Part shown: piece after piece, positions 7,787 through 15,922 of the stretch
Layout of the letters: every line of letters begins with the position of its first letter
How positions within the stretch are numbered: position 1 is the first letter of the stretch
Assembly (NCBI RefSeq): GCF_018138715.1
Contig: NZ_JAGSHX010000001.1
Span: forward strand, 124,001-188,000
Direction: 5' to 3'
DNA: 64,000 bases
DNA from: Streptomyces asiaticus
GTDB taxonomy: Bacteria > Actinomycetota > Actinomycetes > Streptomycetales > Streptomycetaceae
Position numbers and translations under genes: made by a program
The notes under the pieces: model-generated
Seen by the model: the letters and a program-made list of their open reading frames with translations, nothing else
Database searches by the model: none
Told to the model about the DNA's origin: nothing

Positions 7787-9774
7787 GCCGACTCCTCGAT
7801 CTGTTCCTCGATCCGCCCGATGTCTTCGCGCGCGATGTCCGCAAGGCCGTGGCCGGTCGGCCCGGTGGACCGTCCGGCACTCCGCGCGGCGGACTCGCCG
7901 TCCGTCTCGCGGGTGACGACCGCGCGATACGCCGGGTCGGTGCCCAGCAGCTCGCGGTGGGTGCCCACCCCCGCCGCCTCGCCGTCGGCCAGGAACACCA
8001 CCCGGTCGGCCCGGTCCAGCACCAGCGGGCTGGAGGTGAACACGATGGTGGTCCGGCCCGTCCGCAGCCGCCGCACCCCGTCGGCGATCCGCGCCTCGGT
8101 GTGCGAGTCCACGGCGGAGGTCGGCTCGTCCAGCACCAGCACCTCCGGATCGGTCACCAGCGAGCGGGCCAGCGCCAGCCGCTGCCGTTGGCCGCCCGAC
8201 AGCGAGCGGCCGCGCTCGGTGATCCGGGCGCGCATGGGGTCGGCGTCACCCTCGTCGGCCGCCGACGCCTGCGCCAGCGCCTCCAGCACATCGCCGCACT
8301 GGGCCGCCTCGAGGGCCTTCTCCGCCGAGACCTCCCCGGACCTCGGCACATCCAGCAGCTGGGCGAGCGTCCCCGACAGCAGCACCGGGTCCTTGTCCTG
8401 CACCAGCACCGCCGTGCGCGCCGAGGTCAGCGCCACCTCGTTCAGGGCGACCCCGCCCAGCAGCGCCGACGGCGCCCCGCCGTGGTCCCCGTCGCCCGGG
8501 CCGCCGTCTGCGGGGTGTCCGCCGAGCCGGTCCGCCAGCCGCCCGGCCGCGTCCGGGTCGCCGCACACCACCGCGGTCAGCACCCCGCTCGGCGCCAGCA
8601 TCCCGCTCAGCGGGTCGTACAGATCCCCGCCGAGCGGCCCGGTGGCCTCCCGCGCTTCCGCGCGCTCGCCCCCGTCCACGGATGCCGCGGTGGCCGCGGA
8701 TGCTGCGGTGTCTGCGGTGTCTGTGGTGTCTGCGGTGTCTGTGGTGGCCACGGTGGCCGTACCCTCGCCGTCGGCGGAGGAGCGCCGCAGTGCCAGCACC
8801 CGGGCCGCGCGTCGCGCGGAGGGCCGGGAGAAGGAGTACGCCATGGCGATCTCCTCGAAGTGCCGTAGCGGGAAGAGTAGAAAGGTGACCGCGCTGTAGA
8901 CGGTGACCAGCTCGCCCACCTCGATCCGCCCCTGGCGGGCCAGCGACGTCCCGTACCAGACCACACCGATCAGCAGCAGCCCCGGCAGCGCCACCTGTAC
9001 GGCCGCGATCAGCGCCCACATCCGCGCGCTGCGCACCGCCGCGACCCGCACCTCCTGCGAGGCGTTCCGGTAGCGGCCCAGGAACAGCTCCTCGCCGCCG
9101 ATGCCGCGCAGCACCCGCAGCCCGGCCACGGTGTCCGAGGCCAGTTCGGTCGCCCGGCCCGCCTTCTCCCGCTGGTCGTCGGCCCGGCGCGCCGCGCGCG
9201 GCAGCAGGGGCAGCACGGCCAGCGCCAGCGCGGGCACACCGACCGCCACCACCACTCCCAGCGCCGGCTGATAGAGCACCAGCGCCACGCAGAGCGCGAC
9301 GGTGGTGATCGCGGCCGCCGTGAAGCGGGAAAGAGCCTCCACAAACCAGCCGATCTTCTCGACGTCGCCCGTGGAGACGGCGACGACCTCGCCGGCCGCC
9401 ACCTTCCGGGTGAGCGTGGACCCCAGCTCCACCGCCTTGCGGGCCAGCAGCTGCTGCACCCGTGCCGCCGCCGTGATCCAGTTGGTGACCGCCGCGCGGT
9501 GCAGCATGGAGTCCCCCAGCGCGGTGAGCGCGGTGAGTCCCACCATCAGCGCCCCGGCCATCGCGAGCCGGGAGCCGGAGCGGTCCACCACCGCCTGCAC
9601 ACCGAAGCCGATGGCGAGCGGGAAGGACACCAGCGCGGCCATGTGCACCAGACCCCAGAGGGCCGCCTTGACCTGCCCGCCCAGCTGATTCCTGCCCAGC
9701 CAGAAGAGAAACCTCGGACCTGACCGCACGTCGGGTCGGCCGGGATCGGGGTACGGAAGATCGCGAATGCGCAT
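7783..9774 (-). CDS. ABC exporter half-transporter B (TMD-NBD), degenerate Walker A
   Basis: This 663-aa half-transporter is the first gene of the pair. The ATG at 9774 (MRIRDLPYPDPGRP) is preferred to an in-frame start 111 bp upstream because the family begins here and purine-rich sequence (GGGACGTC) precedes it. Six hydrophobic helices lie in the first ~330 residues. The NBD has a clean LSGGQRQRLALARSL signature (near residue 523) and Walker B VLVLDEPTS. The Walker A position, however, reads CGDPDAAGR near residue 400 in place of GxxGxGKST, and the H-switch histidine is replaced (IVFTSSPLVLDRADRV). A Thr/Asp/Ala-rich low-complexity linker, coded partly by a 9-bp repeat, joins TMD and NBD. 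With half A it should form an asymmetric exporter. Confidence 0.9.
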   Translation of the reverse strand: MRIRDLPYPDPGRPDVRSGPRFLFWLGRNQLGGQVKAALWGLVHMAALVSFPLAIGFGVQAVVDRSGSRLAMAGALMVGLTALTALGDSMLHRAAVTNWITAAARVQQLLARKAVELGSTLTRKVAAGEVVAVSTGDVEKIGWFVEALSRFTAAAITTVALCVALVLYQPALGVVVAVGVPALALAVLPLLPRAARRADDQREKAGRATELASDTVAGLRVLRGIGGEELFLGRYRNASQEVRVAAVRSARMWALIAAVQVALPGLLLIGVVWYGTSLARQGRIEVGELVTVYSAVTFLLFPLRHFEEIAMAYSFSRPSARRAARVLALRRSSADGEGTATVATTDTADTTDTADTAASAATAASVDGGERAEAREATGPLGGDLYDPLSGMLAPSGVLTAVVCGDPDAAGRLADRLGGHPADGGPGDGDHGGAPSALLGGVALNEVALTSARTAVLVQDKDPVLLSGTLAQLLDVPRSGEVSAEKALEAAQCGDVLEALAQASAADEGDADPMRARITERGRSLSGGQRQRLALARSLVTDPEVLVLDEPTSAVDSHTEARIADGVRRLRTGRTTIVFTSSPLVLDRADRVVFLADGEAAGVGTHRELLGTDPAYRAVVTRETDGESAARSAGRSTGPTGHGLADIAREDIGRIEEQIEESA
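8710..8745 (-). repeat. 9-bp tandem repeat in ABC linker
   Basis: Four copies of GTCTGYGGT (+ strand) alternate C and T at position 6. On the coding strand they encode T-D-T and A-D-T units of the linker between membrane and ATPase domains of half-transporter B. The linker is likely a flexible spacer and its length may vary between strains. Confidence 0.8.
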
Positions 9775-9933
9775 GACGTCCCAAGGTCGGGCGGGCGGCG
9801 GAGGGAGGGGAGGGCAGGAGACGTGCAAGGCTGACGTTCTCACGGTGCGGAATTCAACTGGTTTTCCCGCGACCGGCCGGAACACGCCAATCCCGCATAC
9901 TGCACTGTCCTATGGGGGTGGGACCATGGGGAC

Positions 9934-10674
9934 ATGCGAATTTCCGGCACGATGTCCATGCGTGCGGCGGCCGCGGCCGCCGCGGCCCTCGTCCTCCTCA
10001 CGGCCTGCGGCGACGGCGGCGGTGACAGCGGCGGTGACAAGGGCGCGGGCCAGGGCAAACAAGCGCTGCGCAGCGGGGCGCCCACGTCGGATCCCACGCG
10101 TATCCCGGATGTGGGGGACAAGCTCCAGTCCCGGATCCCGGACCAGTCCCGTCAGGTCGTGGCGGTCTACGGCAAAGGGGTGAACTCCGGAGACGCGACC
10201 GTGGTCCTCTACACCAAGCAGGGCAAGACATGGGAGCGGACGCGCAGTTGGACCGCGCACAACGGCAAGCGCGGCTGGACGACGAGCCATCACGAGGGCG
10301 ACAAGCGCAGCCCGGTCGGGGTCTACACGCTCAGCGACGCGGGCGGTGTGCTGCCCGACCCCGGCGCCCGGCTGCCGTACACGGCGTCCGGCTCCTTCGC
10401 CGCGCCGCACTACTGGCCCAAGTCCCACTGGACGGACTTCAACTACGTCATCGCCATTGACTACAACCGCGTCAAGGGCACCTCGCCGCTGGACCAGACC
10501 CGGCCCGAAGGGCAGAGCAAGGGCGGCGGCATCTGGCTGCACATGGACCACGGCAGCGGCACCTCGGCCTGTGTCAGCCTCCCCAAGTCCGGTATGGAGT
10601 ATCTGCTGAAGAACCTCGACCCCACGCTGCACCCGGTCGTGGTCATGGGGGACAAGGCGCACCTGGCCGCCTGA
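9934..10674 (+). CDS. L,D-transpeptidase-like lipoprotein (YkuD-type)
   Basis: This 246-aa exported lipoprotein has a Met-Arg N-terminus, an Ala-rich hydrophobic core and a lipobox LLTAC, so Cys near residue 25 should be lipidated. A Gly/Asp linker follows. The catalytic domain starts near residue 70 (QVVAVYG) and carries SPVGVYTL, WLHMDHGSGTSACVSLP and a C-terminal HPVVVMG. His in LHMDHG and Cys in SACVSLP are the likely catalytic residues of the YkuD fold, which cross-links peptidoglycan stem peptides at meso- or LL-DAP. The usual SHGCIR motif is altered to S-A-C-V-S-L, so this is a divergent subfamily. The start at 9934 has GGGGGTGGGA upstream. The gene is divergent from the ABC pair across 159 bp. 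Confidence 0.85.
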   Translation: MRISGTMSMRAAAAAAAALVLLTACGDGGGDSGGDKGAGQGKQALRSGAPTSDPTRIPDVGDKLQSRIPDQSRQVVAVYGKGVNSGDATVVLYTKQGKTWERTRSWTAHNGKRGWTTSHHEGDKRSPVGVYTLSDAGGVLPDPGARLPYTASGSFAAPHYWPKSHWTDFNYVIAIDYNRVKGTSPLDQTRPEGQSKGGGIWLHMDHGSGTSACVSLPKSGMEYLLKNLDPTLHPVVVMGDKAHLAA

Positions 10675-10713
10675 GCGCGGTACCAAGACGTCGCCGGTGC
10701 GGTCGCGCAGAGG

Positions 10714-11154
10714 TCAGCAGCGGTGGTCCGGGGCGCCGGACAGCGTGTCCAGCAGCTCGCCCAGCACCTCGCGCTGCTGATCGCTGAGCGGCGCCAGGAT
10801 GTCCTCCGCGGCGGCCCGGCGCGCCTCGCGCAGCGAGCGCAGCGTCGAGCGCCCGGTGTCGGTGAGCTCGACGCGCACCACCCGGCGGTTGGTCGGATCC
10901 GGTACGCGGCGCACCGAGCCATGCGCCTCCAGGGCGTCCACCAGCGTCGTCACGGCGCGCGGGACCACCTCCAGGCGCTGGGCCAGGTCCGCCATCCGCG
11001 GCGGCTGGTCGTCATGGGCGACGGTGCGCAGCAGGCGGGACTGGGCGGGCGTGATGCCCAGCGGCTCCATATAGCGCTTCTGGGCGCGGTGCAGTCTGCG
11101 GGTCAGGCGCAGCAGCTGCTCCGCGAGGAGGCCGGATGTCTCGGACGTGGGCAT
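10714..11154 (-). CDS. MarR-family transcriptional regulator
   Basis: This is a 146-aa MarR-type winged-helix repressor. The recognition region is PPRMADLAQRLEVVPRAVTTLVDAL, followed by the wing VRRVPDPTNRRVVRVELTDTGR, and helical dimerisation segments lie at both ends. Cytosolic homodimers of this family bind palindromes near their own promoter and release on ligand binding. The gene is divergent from an ABC exporter. The 139-bp gap between them holds a 7-bp inverted repeat that overlaps both predicted promoters, so it probably represses the exporter and itself. The ligand is likely a compound the exporter removes (inference). Confidence 0.93.
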   Translation of the reverse strand: MPTSETSGLLAEQLLRLTRRLHRAQKRYMEPLGITPAQSRLLRTVAHDDQPPRMADLAQRLEVVPRAVTTLVDALEAHGSVRRVPDPTNRRVVRVELTDTGRSTLRSLREARRAAAEDILAPLSDQQREVLGELLDTLSGAPDHRC

Positions 11155-11178
11155 GATCGCAGTTTATCAGGACCGGGT

Positions 11179-11216
11179 TCATTGTGAGTATAGGTAACAA
11201 TGAGCTATGCTCTCAA
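11179..11216. promoter_or_regulatory. MarR operator with overlapping divergent promoters
   Basis: A perfect inverted repeat TCATTGT (11179-11185) and ACAATGA (11197-11203) is separated by 11 bp. On the + strand TTGTGA (11183-11188) and TATGCT (11206-11211) are 17 bp apart and would drive the ABC exporter. On the - strand TTGAGA (11216-11211) and TATACT (11192-11187) are 18 bp apart and would drive marR. The palindrome covers the + strand -35/spacer and the - strand -10/spacer, an arrangement that would block both promoters when occupied. Confidence 0.75.
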
Positions 11217-11293
11217 AATCCGCTCCGACGCGGCCACGGCCCGACCATGCCGTCATCATCCGCGTCGGCTTCCCTGACCCCCAGAAGGAGCCC

Positions 11294-13129
11294 ATGCGCC
11301 CCGACACACCTCCGTCATGGACCCCGTCCGCACAGGAGCCCGAGCGGCCCGCCCAGGTGCGCCGCATCCTCCGGCTCTTCCGTCCCTATCGCGGCCGCCT
11401 CGCCGTGGTCGGCCTGCTGGTCGCCGCCTCCGCGCTGGTCTCGGTCGCCTCGCCGTTCCTCCTCCGTGAGATCCTCGACACCGCCATCCCCGACGGCCGC
11501 ACCGGGCTGCTCACCCTGCTCGCCCTCGGCATGATCGCCGCGGCTGTCGTCAACAGCGTCTTCGGCGTTCTCCAGACCCTGATCTCCACCACCGTCGGCC
11601 AGCGCGTCATGCACGATCTGCGCACCGCCGTCTACGACCGGCTCCAGCGCATGCCGCTCGCCTTCTTCACCCGGACCCGCACCGGCGAGGTGCAGTCCCG
11701 TATCGCCAATGACATCGGCGGTATGCAGGCCACCGTCACCTCCACCGCGACCTCCCTGGTCTCCAACCTCACCAGCGTGGTCGCCAGCGTCGTCGCGATG
11801 CTCGCGCTCGACTGGCGGCTGACCGTGGTCTCGCTGCTCCTGCTGCCGGTCTTCGTCTGGATCAGCCGTCGCGTCGGTGCCGAGCGCAAGAAGATCACCT
11901 CGCAGCGCCAGAAGCAGATGGCGGCCATGTCCGCGATGGTCACCGAGTCCCTGTCGGTGAGCGGCATCCTGCTCGGCCGCAGCATGGGCCGGTCCGAATC
12001 GCTCACCCAGCAGTTCGCCCAGGAGTCCGAGCGCCTCGTGGGCCTGGAAGTCCGCTCCAACATGGCCGGCCGCTGGCGGATGTCCACCATCGGCATCGTC
12101 ATGGCCGCCATGCCCGCGCTGATCTACTGGGCGGCCGGCATCGCCCTCCAGGCCGGTGGCCCCGCCGTCTCCATCGGGACGCTGGTCGCCTTCGTCTCGC
12201 TCCAGCAGGGGCTGCTCCGGCCCACGGTGAGCCTGCTGTCCACCGGTGTGCAGGTGCAGACCTCCCTCGCCCTCTTCGCCCGCATCTTCGAATACCTCGA
12301 CCTGCCGATCGACATCACCGAGCCCGCCGACCCGGTGCGCCTGGAGAAGGTGCGCGGCGAAGTCCGCTTCGACGGCGTCGACTTCGACTACGACAGCACG
12401 CCCCCCGGCCCTTCGAAGGGCGCGTCGAAGGGCACCCTGCGCGGCATCGATCTCACCGTCCCCGCGGGCGGCAGCCTGGCGGTCGTCGGGCCGACCGGCT
12501 CCGGCAAGACGACCCTCAGCTATCTGGTGCCCCGGCTCTACGACGTGACCGGCGGCCGGCTGCTGATCGACGGTGTGGACGTGCGCGACCTCGACTTCGA
12601 CTCCCTCGCGCGGGCCGTCGGCGTCGTCTCCCAGGAGACCTACCTCTTCCACGCCTCCGTCGCCGAGAATCTGCGCTTCGCCAAGCCCGACGCGACCGAT
12701 GAGGAGATCGTGGCCGCGGCCGAGGCCGCCCAGATCCATGATCACATCGCCTCGCTCCCGGACGGCTATGACACCCTCGTGGGAGAGCGCGGCTATCGCT
12801 TCTCCGGTGGGGAGAAGCAGCGTCTGGCCATAGCCCGCACGATTCTGCGCGACCCGCCCGTCCTCATCCTCGACGAAGCCACCAGCGCCCTGGACACCCG
12901 CACCGAGCAGGCCGTCCAGGAGGCCATCGACTCCCTCTCGGCCGGCCGCACCACGATCACCATCGCCCACCGGCTCTCCACCGTGCGCGACGCCGACCAG
13001 ATCGTCGTCCTCGACGGAGGCCGGATCGCCGAGCGGGGCACCCATGAGGAACTGCTGGCCAAGGACGGACGCTACGCCGCACTGGTGCGGCGCGACGCCC
13101 ATCTGGCGCCGGTGGTCCCCGCCGTCTAG
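11294..13129 (+). CDS. ABC exporter, fused TMD-NBD homodimer type
   Basis: This 611-aa multidrug-type exporter half probably works as a homodimer. Six membrane helices occupy roughly residues 35-320. The NBD is fully canonical: Walker A GPTGSGKTT near residue 398, Q-loop VVSQETYLFHASV, signature FSGGEKQR, Walker B VLILDEATSALD and H-switch AHRLSTVRDAD. The ATG at 11294 (MRPDTPPSWTP) is chosen for the AGAAGGAG 4 nt upstream; an in-frame ATG at 11207 would lie inside the predicted promoter. The gene is divergent from and probably controlled by the MarR repressor, which suggests an inducible drug or metabolite efflux role. Confidence 0.93.
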   Translation: MRPDTPPSWTPSAQEPERPAQVRRILRLFRPYRGRLAVVGLLVAASALVSVASPFLLREILDTAIPDGRTGLLTLLALGMIAAAVVNSVFGVLQTLISTTVGQRVMHDLRTAVYDRLQRMPLAFFTRTRTGEVQSRIANDIGGMQATVTSTATSLVSNLTSVVASVVAMLALDWRLTVVSLLLLPVFVWISRRVGAERKKITSQRQKQMAAMSAMVTESLSVSGILLGRSMGRSESLTQQFAQESERLVGLEVRSNMAGRWRMSTIGIVMAAMPALIYWAAGIALQAGGPAVSIGTLVAFVSLQQGLLRPTVSLLSTGVQVQTSLALFARIFEYLDLPIDITEPADPVRLEKVRGEVRFDGVDFDYDSTPPGPSKGASKGTLRGIDLTVPAGGSLAVVGPTGSGKTTLSYLVPRLYDVTGGRLLIDGVDVRDLDFDSLARAVGVVSQETYLFHASVAENLRFAKPDATDEEIVAAAEAAQIHDHIASLPDGYDTLVGERGYRFSGGEKQRLAIARTILRDPPVLILDEATSALDTRTEQAVQEAIDSLSAGRTTITIAHRLSTVRDADQIVVLDGGRIAERGTHEELLAKDGRYAALVRRDAHLAPVVPAV

Positions 13130-13161
13130 CCCTCTGTGGAACCTCCTGAACGAGCCATGGG

Positions 13162-14079
13162 TCACGCGGGCACGGTGCCGGCCGGAGCCGAGGTGTCCGT
13201 GCCCTGCGCCGGGGTCTGGCTCGCCGGATGGTGGACCTCGCTCGCCGGATGGCAGACGATCCGACGTGTCGGGAGCTCCGGCGCGGCGCCCCCGCTCCCG
13301 GAGGGCGTCGGTGTGGCCGCGCCCCCGCTCCCGGAGGGTGCCGGTATGGCGGCGTCCCCGCCCCCGGAGTGAGCCGGCACCAGGTTCCTCAGCGTCTGGG
13401 AGGGCTCCAGGCCCAGCTCCTCGAGCAGCACCCGGCGGCATTGCTCGTACTGCCGCAGCGCCGCGCCCCTGTTGCCGGCGGCGAGATGCGCGTTCATGAG
13501 GACGCGATGAGCGCTCTCCCGCAGGGGTTCCGCGCGTACGGCGGCGAGTCCGGCGGCGACGGCCTCGCCATGGCGGCCCGCCGCCGTCAGCCGTTCGGTC
13601 ATCGCCTCCAGGGCATACAGCCGGAGTTCATGGTATTGCTCCTGCTCGACCAGCACCCACTCGTTCTCCGACCACTCCGGTAGGAGATCGGCCGAGAGAT
13701 CCTCCCGGGTCTGCGCGGTGAGGATGTCATCGCACGGCCGCGACATATCGAGCAGCCGGTGCGCGCGCGTCGCCGCCACGTGGATATCCACGTCGATGTG
13801 TTTGCAGATCGCCAGTTCCTGCGCGGAGGCGTCGATGACCTGATGCCCCGTGCGCGTGGCGCGCCATAACGAGGACCGGAGATTGGCGTTGGCGCGGGAG
13901 GCCGTGACATCCGGCCACAGCATCCCGGCCACATAGGTCCGGCTGCGTGGCATGTTCTGGAGGGCGAGGAACGCGAGGAGGCGCTGGGCGCTGGAGGATA
14001 TGGGAACGCGATTCTGATCGACCGACAACGCGAAACTCTTGAGCAGTCTCAACGTCATGACGTGGCCTTCTGCGCTCAT
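13162..14079 (-). CDS. SARP-family regulator (wHTH plus BTAD)
   Basis: This is a 305-aa transcriptional activator of the Streptomyces antibiotic regulatory protein type. The N-terminus is an OmpR/PhoB-like winged helix (VPISSSAQRLLAFLAL, TYVAGMLWPDV, ANANLRSSLWRATR). The bacterial transcriptional activation domain follows (WSENEWVLVEQEQYHELRL to AALRQYEQCRRVLLEELGLEP). The C-terminal 60 residues are Pro/Ser/Gly-rich with PSGSGGAA repeats and look disordered. The ATG at 14079 has GGGGGG upstream; longer in-frame starts exist. Its position next to the injection-system operon, with which it is divergent, suggests it controls that operon. Similar BTAD regulators adjoin other Streptomyces CIS loci. 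The binding sites were not identified. Confidence 0.85.
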   Translation of the reverse strand: MSAEGHVMTLRLLKSFALSVDQNRVPISSSAQRLLAFLALQNMPRSRTYVAGMLWPDVTASRANANLRSSLWRATRTGHQVIDASAQELAICKHIDVDIHVAATRAHRLLDMSRPCDDILTAQTREDLSADLLPEWSENEWVLVEQEQYHELRLYALEAMTERLTAAGRHGEAVAAGLAAVRAEPLRESAHRVLMNAHLAAGNRGAALRQYEQCRRVLLEELGLEPSQTLRNLVPAHSGGGDAAIPAPSGSGGAATPTPSGSGGAAPELPTRRIVCHPASEVHHPASQTPAQGTDTSAPAGTVPA

Positions 14080-14233
14080 CGGCCCCCCGGGGCGATATTG
14101 GCTCCAGTGACCCATCCCGCGCGTCCCGTCGGGATGCCCTAAAGCCATGTTACGAGCAGATCATGATCGTGTGTCCGGTCTTCCCGCCAAAGGACGCTAT
14201 ATGGCCGGCCATCACCGGAACGTCGCGGCAACG

Positions 14234-14431
14234 TCACCCCTCCGGCTCGAGCAACTGGTCGAGCCAGGCGCGCACGGCGGTGAGCACATCGTCGACCGCG
14301 CTCACCGCGCAGGGGGCCGTCGGATGCCGGTCCCCGGTGGGCACGATGCGCGCACGGAATCCATCCGGCCTGCCGTCTTCCACCCAGACCCGGAGGATCA
14401 GGACACCGGTCCGTTCTGAGGGGATTTCCAT
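14234..14431 (-). CDS. Small hypothetical protein (65 aa)
   Basis: This short gene lies between the SARP regulator and the injection-system operon. The protein begins MEIPSERTGVLILRVWVEDG, continues with a basic strand (FRARIVPTGD) and ends in an amphipathic helix (VDDVLTAVRAWLDQLLEPEG). The beta-beta-helix pattern and the G/C bias at third positions support a real gene. The Shine-Dalgarno sequence is poor, which lowers confidence. It is not a family I can name. The location suggests a regulatory or accessory role for the neighbouring CIS. Confidence 0.55.
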   Translation of the reverse strand: MEIPSERTGVLILRVWVEDGRPDGFRARIVPTGDRHPTAPCAVSAVDDVLTAVRAWLDQLLEPEG

Positions 14432-14611
14432 GAAAGGACAATATGCTCGTCGGTGTCACCTCGGCGTTGTCGATGTGTGTCCGGGTTCGTCATCGCCGGC
14501 CGTGAAAACGGACCGGTGACGTTCGTGTGATGTGCGTATCGCGGTCCGGCCACGCCGGTCCCGGCATCCTCTCGGAGCACGCTTTCGAGCGCGGAGAGGG
14601 GGAGCATTGGC

Positions 14612-15190
14612 ATGGGCGACTTCGGCGTCATCGCCGACGTCTCCACGGTCATCGTGGACAGCCTGACCCAGGCCCTGCGCGGGCTCAGCCAGGTGGAACC
14701 GCCGATCGCGGAACTCAACGACCTCTCCGAGACGGTCCAGACACCACCGCCCAAACTCACGGTGTTCCTCTACGAGATCGCCGAGGACCCCACCTCGCGC
14801 AACCGGCCGCCGGTGCGCTCCCAGCCACCCGACCCACTGACCACCCGCAAGCCGCCGATGGCCCTGCTGCTGCGCTATCTGGTCACTCCCTGGGGCGGTG
14901 ACCAGGCCACTCAGCACCGGATGCTCGGACGGGCCCTCCAGACGTTCTACGACGACGCGATCCTGGACGGCGCACAGCTGTCCGGCAGCCTGGCGGCGAG
15001 CACCGACGCGCTCCACCTCAGCCTCACCCCGCTCACCTTGGACCAGAAGTCCTGGGTCTGGTACGCGATCCAGAAGCCGTACCGGCTGTCGCTCAACTAC
15101 GAGGTCCGCGTGGTCAACCTGGACTCCGCCGTCGAGACACCGGTCCACCCGGTGCACAGCCGGGTCATCAGCGGGGCGGGGCTGCCATGA
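14612..15190 (+). CDS. DUF4255 / Pvc16-like sheath-terminator protein
   Basis: This 192-aa protein matches the DUF4255 (Pvc16_N) family found in eCIS clusters. There it caps the sheath-tube and stops its growth at the end distal from the baseplate. Recognisable family features are the N-terminal helix VIADVSTVIVDSLTQALRGL, PPKLTVFLYEIAED, the RYLVTPW strand, the helix HRMLGRALQTFYD and the tail PYRLSLNYEVRVVNLDS. The ATG has GAGAGGGGGAG 8 nt upstream, the strongest ribosome site at this end, and opens the 21-gene operon. The following gene overlaps by ATGA. The 180-bp upstream gap must hold the operon promoter, but I could not fix -35 and -10 boxes. Confidence 0.88.
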   Translation: MGDFGVIADVSTVIVDSLTQALRGLSQVEPPIAELNDLSETVQTPPPKLTVFLYEIAEDPTSRNRPPVRSQPPDPLTTRKPPMALLLRYLVTPWGGDQATQHRMLGRALQTFYDDAILDGAQLSGSLAASTDALHLSLTPLTLDQKSWVWYAIQKPYRLSLNYEVRVVNLDSAVETPVHPVHSRVISGAGLP

Positions 15191-15912
15191 GCCGCTTCCT
15201 GCCGCTGGAGCGGTCGACGCTCTACAGCCCGGCCTGGTTCATACCCTTCGACGACCACGCCCGGCGGGTGCGCGCCGCCGGGGTCACCGTCCAGCTGGAC
15301 CGCTACGACGACGGCGACTGGCTGCCGCTGGACGACACGGCGGTGCGCACCCCCAGCGCCGCCTTCGTCTATCCGGGGCTCGGCCGGTGCGCCGAGCCGT
15401 GGGCGGCCCGGCCGCGGCGCCACCGGGCCCGCTTCACGGCCCCCGGCTACCAGCCGCTGTACCCGGCCGACGGCCAGCCGTTCTCGGCCGCCCTGGTGGG
15501 CGTCGAGTTCCTGGTGCACCCGTACGACGACGGCCACCCGCCGCCGGTGGTGACCGAGCCCCGGCTGGTCCGGCTGCTGCCGAGCGTCTCCTTCCCGTAC
15601 CCGCCGGGGCTGCGCACGGTGCACGGCGCCGTGGTCGACGCGGCCACGAGGGCGCCGATCGCCAATGCGCTGGTCGAGGCCAGGGGGCAGACCAGCCGGG
15701 ACCTGACGCCATGGCACGAGCGCACCCTGTCCGACGCCGCGGGCGCCTTCCGGCTGGCCCTGCGGTGGGAGGGCGAGAAGGCCGACGAGCACGCCGTCGA
15801 GGAGACATTCCGCCTCCAGGCCACCGAGCGGCCGGGCCGGTCCGGATCGCTGGTCGTGCGGCTGCCCCAGGACATCGAGCGCCGGCACGTCATAGAGATC
15901 CGCGAGAGTTAA
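15187..15912 (+). CDS. CIS accessory protein with CarboxypepD_reg-like domain
   Basis: This 241-aa protein overlaps the terminator gene by ATGA. Residues from about 135 onward form a carboxypeptidase-regulatory-like (transthyretin-like) beta sandwich: VHGAVVDAATRAPIANALVEA, then SDAAGAFRLALRW. The first 130 residues are beta-rich, with F-D-D-H-A-R-R-V-R and VEFLVHPYDDG, and resemble nothing I can name. Genes with this layout often sit between the DUF4255 gene and the sheath gene in eCIS loci, so a structural or assembly role at the tube end is likely. The exact role is unknown. Confidence 0.7.
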   Translation: MSRFLPLERSTLYSPAWFIPFDDHARRVRAAGVTVQLDRYDDGDWLPLDDTAVRTPSAAFVYPGLGRCAEPWAARPRRHRARFTAPGYQPLYPADGQPFSAALVGVEFLVHPYDDGHPPPVVTEPRLVRLLPSVSFPYPPGLRTVHGAVVDAATRAPIANALVEARGQTSRDLTPWHERTLSDAAGAFRLALRWEGEKADEHAVEETFRLQATERPGRSGSLVVRLPQDIERRHVIEIRES

Positions 15913-15922
15913 GGAGCCGTCC

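Noticed and set aside
2087..8899. Very long open frame on + strand opposite the thioesterase, helicase and ABC genes
   Set aside because: It is an antisense shadow produced by the G/C third-position bias of the real genes; no domain, start site or Shine-Dalgarno supports it, and the genes on the other strand have clear families.
14461..14611. SARP direct-repeat operator upstream of the CIS operon
   Set aside because: GTTCGT occurs twice but 36 bp apart, not at the 11- or 22-bp spacing expected for SARP heptamers.
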